In this document: positions 23,056 through 31,871 of the stretch, in pieces
Layout of the letters: each line of letters begins with the position of its first letter
Numbering within the stretch: position 1 is the first letter of the stretch
Origin: Pseudoselenomonas ruminantium
GTDB lineage: Bacteria; Bacillota; Negativicutes; Selenomonadales; Selenomonadaceae
Assembly: GCA_015058575.1 (NCBI GenBank)
Contig: SVBZ01000017.1
Span: 1 to 64,000, forward strand
Direction of reading: 5' to 3'
DNA length: 64,000 nt
Translations under genes and position numbers: made by a program
The notes under the pieces: model-generated
What the model was told of the DNA's origin: nothing
The model's input: only the letters and a program-made list of their open reading frames with translations
The model's database searches: none

Positions 23056-23533
23056 CGAGAAGTATATGAGGCTCGCGCTGGAGGAAGCGCAGAAAGCCTA
23101 TGAGAAAGAAGAAGTCCCCATTGGCGCTGTCCTTGTGGATGAGGATGGCGCTGTTGTGGCGCGCGGACATAATATGCGTGAGAATTGGCATGATGCGACG
23201 GCTCATGCCGAGCTCATAGCCATTCAGCAGGCATGCAAGGATTTGGAACGCTGGCGTTTGTCAGGACTTACACTCTATGTAACGATTGAGCCGTGTCCGA
23301 TGTGTGCTGGAGCTATCGTGATGAGCCGTGTTGACCGTGTGGTATATGGCAGTACGGATGCCAAGGCCGGTGCCTGCGAGTCGGTATTCAATATCCCGGG
23401 GAATCCGACACTCAATCATCGCCCGGAAATTACAGCGGGGATATTGCAGCAGGAATGTGCGGACATCATGAAGCGGTTCTTCAAGATGCGACGGGAGCAG
23501 CGTAAAGCAGCAAAACAAAAGCCTTCCCCATAG
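23042..23533 (+). CDS. tadA: tRNA-specific adenosine deaminase
   Basis: Converts adenosine-34 of tRNA-Arg(ACG) to inosine. The zinc-dependent deaminase signature is complete: 'ATAHAELIAI' (His ligand and catalytic Glu) and 'TIEPCPMCAGAIVMSR' (two Cys ligands). 'VPIGAVLVDEDGAVV' and 'YGSTDAKAGACESVFNI' are typical of TadA rather than cytosine or dCMP deaminases. 163 residues. It overlaps the upstream small ORF, and its stop codon lies in the loop of the terminator that follows. Confidence 0.96.
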   Translation: MTLDDEKYMRLALEEAQKAYEKEEVPIGAVLVDEDGAVVARGHNMRENWHDATAHAELIAIQQACKDLERWRLSGLTLYVTIEPCPMCAGAIVMSRVDRVVYGSTDAKAGACESVFNIPGNPTLNHRPEITAGILQQECADIMKRFFKMRREQRKAAKQKPSP

Positions 23534-23550
23534 GGGAAGGCTTTTGTTTT
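23512..23550. terminator. Bidirectional terminator between tadA and TPR gene
   Basis: AAAACAAAAGCCTTCCCC-ATA-GGGGAAGGCTTTTGTTTT, a perfect 18-bp stem with U tracts in both directions, between convergent genes. Confidence 0.95.
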
Positions 23551-23566
23551 GGAATAATGGATAGTT

Positions 23567-24271
23567 TTAGATATCCCAATGCAGCTTTTCTGGATTGGGC
23601 GTTGCCTTGTCGACTTCGCTGAGAATCCATGAAGCATTGTCATGGGTGGCCGCAAAGGCTTTTTCGAGGCCAGCTTCGTATTCGGCAGGGATTTCCATGC
23701 TGTGGATGGCCATGTGCATGTAGTCCTTGGCGACGAGGGTCACACCGCGTTCAGCTGAGAGCTGGGCTTTGAAGCGATAGCCATAGTAGAGATAGCTGTT
23801 GTGTTCGACCGGGATGTCCTTGTAGGCGGCGATGCGTTCATCGGCTTCGCTTTCGGCTTCGCTGGTCATGCCCAGTTTGTGCAGGAGATTCCAGCGGTCA
23901 GCCCAAAGCTCGCCACGCAGGATGTATTTGTAGAGGAAGTCCGTGCCCTCGGCAAGTTCGATGGCCTGATTGATATGCGTCAAGGCCTCGTCGTTCTGGC
24001 CAAGTTCTTTTTCAAGTGAGCTGAGGCGCTGCAGTGCATAGACCTTCTCTTCGACTTCTTCGGATTTTTCTTCGTCGGGTTCAGCCTCGACGACGCTATG
24101 GAAGAGTTCGAGGGCCTCGTCGGTCTTGTCAATGCCCTGCATGGCGAGAAAATGTGCAAGACGTGCGCGGGCCTGCCAGCTGTCCATGCCGCCCATGAAC
24201 AGCGACTCGGGCGGTTTGGCTGGGGAGTCCATTACGACATGTACCAATTTATGAAATTCATCTTGAGTCAT
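23567..24271 (-). CDS. TPR-repeat protein of unknown function
   Basis: A 234-residue soluble helical protein. Repeats resembling tetratricopeptide motifs appear at about 60-140: 'DEALELFHSVVEAEPDE', 'LSSLEKELGQNDEALTHINQAIELAEG', with a further helical pair 'YGYRFKAQLSAERGVTLVAKDYMHMAIH'. It probably mediates protein-protein contacts. The track start at 24478 is far upstream; the ATG at 24271 is preceded by AGGAGG at a good distance. It is divergent from the phosphoethanolamine transferase with a palindromic promoter between them. No partner can be named. Confidence 0.8.
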   Translation of the reverse strand: MTQDEFHKLVHVVMDSPAKPPESLFMGGMDSWQARARLAHFLAMQGIDKTDEALELFHSVVEAEPDEEKSEEVEEKVYALQRLSSLEKELGQNDEALTHINQAIELAEGTDFLYKYILRGELWADRWNLLHKLGMTSEAESEADERIAAYKDIPVEHNSYLYYGYRFKAQLSAERGVTLVAKDYMHMAIHSMEIPAEYEAGLEKAFAATHDNASWILSEVDKATPNPEKLHWDI

Positions 24272-24290
24272 GAAAAAAACCTCCTGAACG

Positions 24291-24314
24291 TGATATAATG
24301 ATAACATTATATCA
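24291..24314. promoter_or_regulatory. Divergent promoter palindrome
   Basis: TGATATAATG-ATAA-CATTATATCA is a perfect inverted repeat containing a -10 TATAAT on each strand. A minus-strand CTGTCA lies 17 bases from the minus-strand -10, giving a plausible promoter for the TPR gene. The symmetry may instead, or also, be an operator. Confidence 0.55.
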
Positions 24315-24350
24315 TGAATCCTGTGATTTGACAGGGCAGGAGGTCTTTTT

Positions 24351-26063
24351 GTGCGAGTGAAGGCGTGTATTCTTAGGCTATGGGCCCGGATGCAGCAGGT
24401 GGCTGAGTCGAGGCCAGGCTTGATCCTTAGCTTGTTTGGGCTGAATTTCTTTACGATTGCCTGGCAGAATATCCACATGTATAAAGGCGGTCAGCTTGCT
24501 GTGCTGGGGACAGATGCCTTGTTCCTGTTGGCGGCAGTGACATTGGTGGTCACAGTGCTGGGCAGCATACCGGTGCGCAAGGTGCGCAAAGTGCTGGTGG
24601 CGCTTGTGCTGGGCGGCTCGGCGGTGCTGGCAGCGTTGGAGTGCTTTTCCATCTACCATTATGATGCCTTGGTCGGTGCGGGTATCATCACGGCTGTGTT
24701 ACAGACGAACGGGCAGGAAGCCGGCGAGTTCTTGCGCATGTATGTGGGCTGGTCAGGCTTAGGGATCATGCTGTTGTTCTTGGGAGGATGGGGCGCTTTG
24801 CGCCGCCATCCGCTAAAGCTTCCGCGCTGCCCCCTGTCACGCCATTGGCGCAGCCGGGCCTTGCCGCTTTTTTTGCTGGCAGGTGGTGTGGCGGGAATCT
24901 GTCTGTGGCAGTTCTATCATTCGTTTGTCATCAATGATTCGCTGGATATTCCGGTCGTGCGTGTTGCCCGGGCTATGGACACCTCGGTGCGCAATATCCA
25001 GGCGTTCGAGGAGCTGCGTCAGCAGGCGTCTGCCGATGTGACGATTACTGCCAATGACAGTGATGTGCCGTATGTCGTGTTTATCCTCGGCGAGTCGACC
25101 AATCGGGAGCGCATGCACCTTTATGGCTATCCTTTGGAAAATACGCCGAATCTAGATGATCTGGCCGCAAAGGGCGAGCTCGCTGTTTTCCGTGATACTA
25201 TTGCGCCACAGGGTGCAACGGTCGCAGTCTTGCGCGAACTCATGACGTTCAATGATGCGGAGTCAGACAAGGAATGGTATGCCTACAATAATCTTATCGA
25301 CGTCATGAAGGCTGCTGGTTATCGCACGTACTGGCTTTCCAATCAGGAAAGCTCGGGAATCTGGGGCAATGTCGGGCAGCTTTTTGCTGAGCGCAGTGAT
25401 GTGCGCCGCTATACGCAGCTGCGTGAGTCACATGAGGAGGGCGGCAGGCTCGATGAGGAGCTTTTTCCATTGGTCGATGAAGCTTTGCAGCAGCCAGCAG
25501 CAAAGAATTTTTATGTACTGCATCTGATGGGGGCGCACAGCCTGTACTATCTGCGCTTTCCGTATATCTTTACGAAATTTTCCCCGGATGATATCCCTGC
25601 ACCGCAGAATGATTTGTCGGAGGAGAAGCGTACGGAAATCGCCCAGTATGAGAATGCACTGTTCTACAATGACTTTATTGTAAGCTCGCTGATGGGCAAA
25701 TTCCAGGATAAGGAGGCTATTGTCATCTATCTGCCGGATCATGGGGAGACAATCTATGATAATGGCAGTAATTTTGCCGGTCATGTCGAGGAGAATCCCA
25801 ATCGCCAGCAGCTGGAGGTGCCCTTGGTATTTTGGGCTTCGCCTGCCTATCGGCAGAAGCACCCTGAGAAATGGCAGGCCATTTGTGCAGCTGTGGACCG
25901 TCCTTATATGACCGATGATATGATACATACTTTGCTGGATATCCTGGACATCCGGACGCCGGAGTATAATCCTGCCAAAAGCGTCATCAATCCAGCGTTC
26001 GCTACTAACCGCAAGCGCATAGTACGCGGGCGTGACTACGATGCCGAAATGAAAACAAAATGA
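24351..26063 (+). CDS. Phosphoethanolamine transferase (CptA/EptA family)
   Basis: An inner-membrane enzyme expected to move phosphoethanolamine from phosphatidylethanolamine to lipid A, LPS core or another glycan at the periplasmic face. Residues 1-200 hold about five membrane helices; the rest is a sulfatase-fold domain with 'VFILGESTNRERMHLYGYP' (first metal site), 'PQGATVAVLRELMTF' (catalytic Thr region as in CptA), 'LHLMGAHSLYYLRFP' and 'IVIYLPDHGETIYDNG' with 'AGHVEE' (metal His). The GTG start at 24351 follows CAGGAGGTC by seven bases. 570 residues. 'GEST..R..LYGY' favours the CptA branch over EptA. Confidence 0.88.
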   Translation: MRVKACILRLWARMQQVAESRPGLILSLFGLNFFTIAWQNIHMYKGGQLAVLGTDALFLLAAVTLVVTVLGSIPVRKVRKVLVALVLGGSAVLAALECFSIYHYDALVGAGIITAVLQTNGQEAGEFLRMYVGWSGLGIMLLFLGGWGALRRHPLKLPRCPLSRHWRSRALPLFLLAGGVAGICLWQFYHSFVINDSLDIPVVRVARAMDTSVRNIQAFEELRQQASADVTITANDSDVPYVVFILGESTNRERMHLYGYPLENTPNLDDLAAKGELAVFRDTIAPQGATVAVLRELMTFNDAESDKEWYAYNNLIDVMKAAGYRTYWLSNQESSGIWGNVGQLFAERSDVRRYTQLRESHEEGGRLDEELFPLVDEALQQPAAKNFYVLHLMGAHSLYYLRFPYIFTKFSPDDIPAPQNDLSEEKRTEIAQYENALFYNDFIVSSLMGKFQDKEAIVIYLPDHGETIYDNGSNFAGHVEENPNRQQLEVPLVFWASPAYRQKHPEKWQAICAAVDRPYMTDDMIHTLLDILDIRTPEYNPAKSVINPAFATNRKRIVRGRDYDAEMKTK

Positions 26064-26064
26064 G

Positions 26065-27696
26065 TCAGAGCCTTACGATTTGCCGGACGCGGGCGGCGGC
26101 AAGCAAGTCGTGGGTGATAATGAGCAGCGTCCGCTGCTTTTCATCGAGTTCGTCAAGAACAGCGGTGAGAAGGGCGGAGGCTGTTTTTTTGTCGAGGCCG
26201 GCGGTTGGCTCGTCGAGCAGCAGGATCGGGGCGGGGCGGGCGATGGCCAGTGCTGTCAGCAGACGGTTGCGTTCGCCGCCTGAAAGATTTCCGGCGTTGG
26301 CCGTGAGCGGGCTGGCAAGTCCTGCGGGCAGCTTCTGGATGATGCCCGCAAGCTGGGCAATCTGCAGGCAGTGCCAGATGGCATCGTCGGTAATACCAGG
26401 AATGAGCTGCAGGAAAATCGAGCGGATGGTGCCAGCAGGAAGTTCGCAGCCTTGCAGCATGGCGGAAAAATAGCTGCGCTGCCGTGCAGGGGGGAGCTGG
26501 CTGCAGTCCTGCCCTTGCAGGCAGATGGTGCCAGCTGTGGCCGGCCAGCAGGCTGTGAGCAGGCAGCCAAGTGTAGTCTTGCCGCTGCCGCTGTCGCCGA
26601 GGATGGCTGTATGGAGGCCGGTTGTTACTGTAAACGAGAGGTCGTGCAGGATGGGAGTTCCAGCATGGTAGCCAAAAGTGAGATGATTGACGGCGAGCAG
26701 CGGAGTAGTGGCAAGTGGGGGTGAGAACGTTTGCGGTGCGGACGCGCAGGGGGCTGCTGCAGGGGCGGAAAAGAGTGGCGCAGCGGCTAATCTGCTCTGG
26801 TGCAGGGAGCGGGCGGCCGCTGCGAGCGGCTGGAGCTCATTTTGCAGGGCAAGCAGCAGGAAGAGCCAGACGGTAAGCTCGATAAAGGTTAGCGTACCTG
26901 CTAGTGCAGCTGTGGTCAGGCTGGTGAGCAGGAGGATGAGGAAGATGGCATCAAGGAACTGCAGCAGGATGTCAGTAGGAAGTGTTTTATGCAAGCTTTG
27001 CTGCTGCTCGCAGCGCAGCTTGCGGGCGTGTTCTGCCAGGCGGGCTTGAAGATTGGGCAGGCTGCCAGCTGCTAAAAGTTCCTCCTGGCCTAAGGCTGCA
27101 TCCAGCAGTGCACTGCGATAGGCGGCCAGCGCTTGATTGTCTGCTGCGTCAAGTCTCGTTTCCCGCAGATAGGGCAGGAGCAGATGCAAGACCCAAAGCA
27201 ACGGCAGCAGCAAGCTGATGGGGCCGTTGGTTTCAAACAGCAGCAGTGAGGCTGGCAGGGAGATCAGCAGACTGACGACAGGCGGCAGCAGCGCGCGCAG
27301 ATAGAAATCGCGTAAAGTCTGACAGCCGCTAGTCAGCTGATGCAGCCACTGGCCTTGGGAAATCGGGCCTGTACGCAAGGGAAGGGCCGTTGCTGCTTGA
27401 TCGTAGAGTTTCAGCTGCAATTTTGTATGGCTATGGAAGGCGAGTTTATGCGAAAGCCATCGGTCAGCATAGCGAAAGACGGCACGGCCAATGCCACACG
27501 TGCGGACAATGGTGATACCGAGAGCCAGAGCAGCCAGGGGCGGCTGCAGTGCGGCAGTGGTTATGAGCCAGGCGGCAGCGCCCATAAGGCCTAGTGCACA
27601 AATGGCCGCAGCTAGAGAAGCGGCAGCTGCGGCCACCAGCTGGACAGAATCGGTCAGCCGCAGCAGGGGGCTGATTACCGGATAAAGAGATTTCAT
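26065..27696 (-). CDS. cydC: Cysteine/glutathione ABC exporter subunit CydC
   Basis: Half of the heterodimeric CydDC exporter, which moves thiols to the periplasm and is needed for cytochrome bd assembly. Residues 1-300 are a six-helix ABC exporter domain ('GLMGAAAWLITTAAL', 'VRTCGIGRAVFRYADRWLSH', the latter typical of CydC). The ATPase part has Walker A 'LGDSGSGKTTLG', signature 'LSGGERNRL' and Walker B 'ILLLDEPTAGLD'. 543 residues. It overlaps cydD by four bases and ends two bases from the convergent transferase gene. Unusually Ala/Leu-rich. Confidence 0.93.
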   Translation of the reverse strand: MKSLYPVISPLLRLTDSVQLVAAAAASLAAAICALGLMGAAAWLITTAALQPPLAALALGITIVRTCGIGRAVFRYADRWLSHKLAFHSHTKLQLKLYDQAATALPLRTGPISQGQWLHQLTSGCQTLRDFYLRALLPPVVSLLISLPASLLLFETNGPISLLLPLLWVLHLLLPYLRETRLDAADNQALAAYRSALLDAALGQEELLAAGSLPNLQARLAEHARKLRCEQQQSLHKTLPTDILLQFLDAIFLILLLTSLTTAALAGTLTFIELTVWLFLLLALQNELQPLAAAARSLHQSRLAAAPLFSAPAAAPCASAPQTFSPPLATTPLLAVNHLTFGYHAGTPILHDLSFTVTTGLHTAILGDSGSGKTTLGCLLTACWPATAGTICLQGQDCSQLPPARQRSYFSAMLQGCELPAGTIRSIFLQLIPGITDDAIWHCLQIAQLAGIIQKLPAGLASPLTANAGNLSGGERNRLLTALAIARPAPILLLDEPTAGLDKKTASALLTAVLDELDEKQRTLLIITHDLLAAARVRQIVRL

Positions 27697-29336
27697 CGCT
27701 TATCGTCTCCTTCGGTGTTGCAGGGGGTAAGCTCGATAATCTTATCGGCTATGGCGTGTATGGCGGGATGATGGGAAATGATGATGAGCGTGCGCCGATA
27801 GGAAAAAGCGGTCAAGGCGCGGATGATTTGCTGCTCTAATGCCGCATCCATGCCAGCAGTGGGTTCATCGAGCAGTGTAACCGGGCGGTTCTGCACGAGA
27901 GCACGGGCCAGGCCCAGGCGTTTGCGCTCCCCCTGTGAGAGGGGCAGACCCTTGCCACCTAGTCTGGTGCTGAGCCCTGCGGGGAGTGTCTGCAGCCAAT
28001 CGTCAAGGGAAGCGAGCCGCAATGCCTGGCGGATGCGTTCGGCTGGTACGTCTTGGAATAGGCTGATGTTTTCTTGCAGGCTGGCAGTGTAGATATGCGG
28101 CTGTTGCGGGACGTAGGCAAGGAGTTTTTGCCGGCTGGTAGCCGCCATGGTTGTCAGGGGCTGATCATTCAGCAAGATCAGTCCCCGACAAGGAACCAGC
28201 AAACCAGCCAGAAGTTTCAGCAGGGTTGATTTTCCACAGCCACTAGGACCGGTGATGACGGAAATCTTATGGGCAGGGAAGGTTTCTTGCTGTAAGGCGA
28301 GTATGGTGGCCTTGCTGCCGGGATAACAGTAGCGTATATCCTGCAGATGAATTGCCGGCGGGAGCTGTAATTGTTCATGATGGCCAGTGAGCATAGATGG
28401 CTGAGGTATGCGAATAAAGGTTTGCAGTTTGTTCCAGGCGGTCAGCGATTCGATGGCAGCATGGAAGATGATACCGCCCTGACGTAATGGCTGGTAGAAT
28501 TCAGGGGCTAAGAGCAGCAGGAGCAGTGCTGTACGGAAGGCAATCGCACCATCAAGCAGCCGTAAACCGGTACTTACAGCGACGATGGCAATGGCCAGGG
28601 TCGTGATGAGTTCCAAGGCAAAGGCACTGGCAAAGGCCAGCTTGAGTACTTGCAGGGAAGTCTGGGTAAAGCCTTGGCTGAGTGTCTTGAGATTTTGCCG
28701 TTGGGCATGCTCCTGCCCGAAAAGTTTCAGTGTCATCATGCTGTGCAGCAGATCGTCAAAGCCTGCGGCAAGATGCTGGAGCTGATGCCATTCCCGGTTG
28801 CTGGCGTTCTTTGTAGCCTGGCCAATCAGATAGAGCAGAAACGGTGCGATTGGCAGGGTAAGGGCAAAAAGCACAGCAGTCAGCGGGTCAGCTGCGAGTG
28901 TGGCAGCAAGGATGACTGGCGTGCGGAAGAAAAGTGCACTGGCGGCTGGCAGGCCTTTGCTGAGCAGATGGTCGAGTGCGTCGACTGTTTCGGTGGCGAG
29001 CAGTGACAAGTCAGCTGGTGGCACGGACATCTGAGGAAAGCTCTGCTGCAGATGCAGGCGGCATGTTTCACGCCAACTGGCGGACATCTGGGCAAGGATG
29101 CGCCGCTGCTGGAAGCTTATTGGTAATTGCAGGCAGAGCATAAGAAACAGCGCCAGCAATACTGGCGCTGCAGCAGAAAAATCAATCAATGCCTGAGGGT
29201 AGACAAGGACAATCAGCCCCGATAATTGCCAGGCGATTGCCAGCAGCAGCAAACTGTGCAGGAGTTCCAGGCCAGCAAGTGCAAGCAAGGACGTTCTGTA
29301 TGTGTTGATGAGTTCTTTGCAAAGTTGTTTGGTCAT
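27693..29336 (-). CDS. cydD: Cysteine/glutathione ABC exporter subunit CydD
   Basis: Partner of CydC in the thiol exporter. Membrane domain at about 15-310, with 'LAALFFRTPVILAATLAADPLTAVLF'-type helices and 'DLLHSMMTLKLFGQEHAQ' as in CydD; the ATPase has Walker A 'TGPSGCGKSTLLKLL', signature 'LSQGERKRLGLARAL' and Walker B 'VTLLDEPTAGMD'. 547 residues. RBS GTGAGGA. The 31-base gap after cydB contains the palindrome TTGACCGGTCAA, also found at the uvrC promoter. Confidence 0.93.
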   Translation of the reverse strand: MTKQLCKELINTYRTSLLALAGLELLHSLLLLAIAWQLSGLIVLVYPQALIDFSAAAPVLLALFLMLCLQLPISFQQRRILAQMSASWRETCRLHLQQSFPQMSVPPADLSLLATETVDALDHLLSKGLPAASALFFRTPVILAATLAADPLTAVLFALTLPIAPFLLYLIGQATKNASNREWHQLQHLAAGFDDLLHSMMTLKLFGQEHAQRQNLKTLSQGFTQTSLQVLKLAFASAFALELITTLAIAIVAVSTGLRLLDGAIAFRTALLLLLLAPEFYQPLRQGGIIFHAAIESLTAWNKLQTFIRIPQPSMLTGHHEQLQLPPAIHLQDIRYCYPGSKATILALQQETFPAHKISVITGPSGCGKSTLLKLLAGLLVPCRGLILLNDQPLTTMAATSRQKLLAYVPQQPHIYTASLQENISLFQDVPAERIRQALRLASLDDWLQTLPAGLSTRLGGKGLPLSQGERKRLGLARALVQNRPVTLLDEPTAGMDAALEQQIIRALTAFSYRRTLIIISHHPAIHAIADKIIELTPCNTEGDDKR

Positions 29337-29351
29337 GATTCCTCACTGTTT

Positions 29352-29363
29352 TTGACCGGTCAA
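29352..29363. promoter_or_regulatory. TTGACCGGTCAA palindrome before cydD
   Basis: A perfect 12-bp palindrome in the cydB-cydD gap, identical to the core of the uvrC operator at 14442-14453. It could control an internal cydDC promoter. No matching -10/-35 was seen on the minus strand. Confidence 0.5.
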
Positions 29364-29367
29364 TTAT

Positions 29368-30384
29368 TCAATGGACATCGTTGCAATCGTTGGGCGAGAT
29401 GCGCTGGCGGAAAATCCAATAGGTCCAGCCTTGATAAATCAAGACGACAGGAACAAGGCAGGCTGCCGCGATTGTCATGATGGACAGCGTATAGTGGGTA
29501 GAGGCGGCATTGAAGATAGTCAAGGACCAGTCAGGGTTGAGACTGGATACCATGAGCCGCGGGAATAGTCCGGCAAAAAAGCCGATGGTAGTGGCGATGA
29601 TGGAAAATGAGCTTAGCACAAAGGCTGTGCGCGAATGTCCTTGGAATAGGCGCAGATAGCCCAGAATGAATACAGCGCCAGCGGCTAAAAGGCATACTCC
29701 GGCCAGTGCGCTATGGAAAAGGTCTGTGTTGAGGAAGGTAAGCAGCAGGCAGAAGACAAAGACGATGATAGCCATGGCTCCTGCTTTGGCAGCCAGCGTC
29801 CTGGCACGCAGGATCAGCCCGTAGCTGGCCAGGCGCTGGGTCAGGAAGGCAGCCCCGTGGAAAGTGAAGACAAAGAAGAAGGTCAGCCCGCCGATAATGG
29901 TATATGGCGTCAGCAAATCGAAGAAGCCGCCGAGATAAATCATTTTCTCATTGATGGGCAGCCCCTGGATGAGATTCGTGACGGCAACACCCCATAAAAA
30001 GGCGGGGACAGCACTGCCAAAGCAGATAGCACCCTCCCAGAAATGGCGCCAGCATGGCGACTCATGACGGCCGCGCAGTTCAAAGGCCACACCGCGCAGG
30101 ATGAGGGCGATGAGCATCAGAAACAGGGCGAGGTAGAAGGTCGAAAACATCGTAGCGTAGACGTGCGGGAAAGCGGCAAACAGCGCACCTCCTGCAGTAA
30201 TCATCCAGACTTCGTTGCCATCCCAGACTGGGGCAATCGTGCGCAGTACCTGTGAGCGTTCGCTGTCGTGCGGGCTCATGAAGGGCAGCAGTATGCCGAC
30301 GCCGTAATCAAAGCCTTCGAGGAGGAAAAAGCCTGTGAACAGGACGACGATAAGTACAAACCAGATCAGATTGAGTTCCATCAT
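29368..30384 (-). CDS. cydB: Cytochrome bd oxidase subunit II
   Basis: Membrane subunit that supports haem and quinol-oxidase assembly with CydA, reducing oxygen to water. 338 residues and about eight or nine helices. The family signature 'FFLLEGFDYGVGILLPF' is at the N-terminus, followed by 'VWDGNEVWMITAGGALFAAFP' and, later, 'GGLTFFFVFTFHGAAFL'. The ATG at 30384 forms an ATGA overlap with the cydA stop, so translation is coupled; GGGAGGG is just upstream. Confidence 0.96.
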   Translation of the reverse strand: MMELNLIWFVLIVVLFTGFFLLEGFDYGVGILLPFMSPHDSERSQVLRTIAPVWDGNEVWMITAGGALFAAFPHVYATMFSTFYLALFLMLIALILRGVAFELRGRHESPCWRHFWEGAICFGSAVPAFLWGVAVTNLIQGLPINEKMIYLGGFFDLLTPYTIIGGLTFFFVFTFHGAAFLTQRLASYGLILRARTLAAKAGAMAIIVFVFCLLLTFLNTDLFHSALAGVCLLAAGAVFILGYLRLFQGHSRTAFVLSSFSIIATTIGFFAGLFPRLMVSSLNPDWSLTIFNAASTHYTLSIMTIAAACLVPVVLIYQGWTYWIFRQRISPNDCNDVH

Positions 30385-31748
30385 GAATCCCTCCCTTCAA
30401 CAGGAATCGAAGCCGTGCGGATATGGCGCAGAGCGATGTAAAGAGCAGCGATAGCCAATAACAGGTAAAGGACCGTAAAGCCAATCATGGTCAGCCAGAC
30501 GGAACCTGCGGTAAGATTTGGCGATACGGCGTCAGCTGTCTTCTGCAGTCCGACGACAATCCAGGGCTGACGTCCGGCTTCAGCGATGAACCAGCCAGCT
30601 GAATTGGCGAGGAAGGGCAGTGGCAGTAGGAACGGCAGAGCTTTTAAAAGCAGCGGGAAAGCCATGATGCGATCCATTTTTGCCAGCAGTACAATCGCGA
30701 GTGCCAGCATCAGCATAAAACCGCCCGTTGCAACCATGATGCGGAAGCTCCAGAACAAGGCCGGCACGTCAGGCCGATAATCGCCGGGGCCGTATTTTGA
30801 CTGATATTCTTTTTGCAGAGCGTTGATGCCCTTTACCTCGCCTTCCGGTTTGTTATAGAGCATGAAAGAAAAGACACCAGGTATGGACAGCTCGCAGTCG
30901 TTGCGGTTCTTTTCCATATTGACAGCGGCCATTATGGCAAAAGGTGCTGGATTTTCGGTTTCCCAGAGGGCTTCCATCGAAGAGAGTTTCATGGGGTTGG
31001 CTTCGGCAAGATACTGCGTGTGCATGTGGCCGCTTCCCATGACACCAAGAAGACCGATTGACATGTAGATGGCACCGGCTTTGAGCGTCTGGGTAAACGC
31101 ATAGCGTGAAGCCTCGTCGTGGAGAACTTTCCAGGCAGAAATAGCCAGTACGACAAAGCCGCCTGTCGAGATACCGGCAAATAATGCATGTGAATATTCG
31201 CCAAGGACATAGTGATTGGTAAGCAAGGCGAAAAAATCGGTCATGACGGCACGTCCGTTTTCAATGGCATAGCCGACGGGATGCTGCATGAAGCTGTTGG
31301 CGACAAGAATCCAGAATGCTGAGATGTTGCTGCCAATGGCTACAAGCCAGATGCAGGCGCAGTGCAGTTTCTCGGATAGCTTATCCCAGCCGAATACCCA
31401 GATACCAAGGAAGGTCGATTCAAGGAAAAAGGCCGTGAGCGCTTCAAGTGCCAATGGAGCACCGAAGATATCGCCCATGAAGCGTGAGTACTCAGACCAA
31501 TTCATGCCGAAGTGGAATTCCTGCACGATGCCAGTGACGACACCCATGGCAAAGTTGATCAGGAAAATCGTGCCGAAGAAGCGCACCAGTTTACGGCAGG
31601 TGGCTTTCCAATCCGGGCGTTTAGTGCCGACATAGCATGTCTCAAGCAGGGCGACAAAAATCGACAGTCCTAATGTGATGGGGACGAATAGAAAGTGATA
31701 CGTTGTCGTGATGGCAAATTGCCATCGGGATAAGAGCAAGGCTTCCAT
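30381..31748 (-). CDS. cydA: Cytochrome bd oxidase subunit I
   Basis: Catalytic subunit carrying haems b558, b595 and d. Visible ligands and motifs: His in 'TTTYHFLFVPITLGL' (about residue 18), 'VTGIVQEFHFGMNW', 'GSNISAFWILVANSFMQHPVG' (His of b558), the quinol loop with 'GSGHMHTQYLAEANPMKLS', and 'GFMLMLALAIVLL'. The 455-residue length and short Q-loop fit the Firmicute CIO-like type. It gives this mainly fermentative organism high-affinity oxygen removal or respiration. Strong RBS AAAGGAGGGAATC. Confidence 0.96.
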   Translation of the reverse strand: MEALLLSRWQFAITTTYHFLFVPITLGLSIFVALLETCYVGTKRPDWKATCRKLVRFFGTIFLINFAMGVVTGIVQEFHFGMNWSEYSRFMGDIFGAPLALEALTAFFLESTFLGIWVFGWDKLSEKLHCACIWLVAIGSNISAFWILVANSFMQHPVGYAIENGRAVMTDFFALLTNHYVLGEYSHALFAGISTGGFVVLAISAWKVLHDEASRYAFTQTLKAGAIYMSIGLLGVMGSGHMHTQYLAEANPMKLSSMEALWETENPAPFAIMAAVNMEKNRNDCELSIPGVFSFMLYNKPEGEVKGINALQKEYQSKYGPGDYRPDVPALFWSFRIMVATGGFMLMLALAIVLLAKMDRIMAFPLLLKALPFLLPLPFLANSAGWFIAEAGRQPWIVVGLQKTADAVSPNLTAGSVWLTMIGFTVLYLLLAIAALYIALRHIRTASIPVEGRDS

Positions 31749-31790
31749 AGGATTCCCTCCTTTGCTGATAATCGATATGAATTCATCTTT

Positions 31791-31819
31791 ATTATAAATC
31801 AGAAAATTAAGAATTACAA
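31791..31819 (-). promoter_or_regulatory. cydABDC promoter
   Basis: On the minus strand TTGTAA (31819-31814) and TATAAT (31796-31791) are 17 bases apart. The leader contains the palindrome ATGAATTCAT (31777-31786). The promoter begins right after the terminator of the upstream gene. Confidence 0.75.
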
Positions 31820-31828
31820 TAAAATAAC

Positions 31829-31866
31829 AACACCGCTCCCGATTGCGGAAGCGGTGTTGTTATTTT
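31829..31866 (-). terminator. Terminator after the ATPase-like gene
   Basis: AACAACACCGCT(T)CCG...CGG(G)AGCGGTGTTGTT with a T tract on the minus strand, separating the P-type ATPase-like gene from cydABDC. Confidence 0.88.
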
Positions 31867-31871
31867 GCGAA

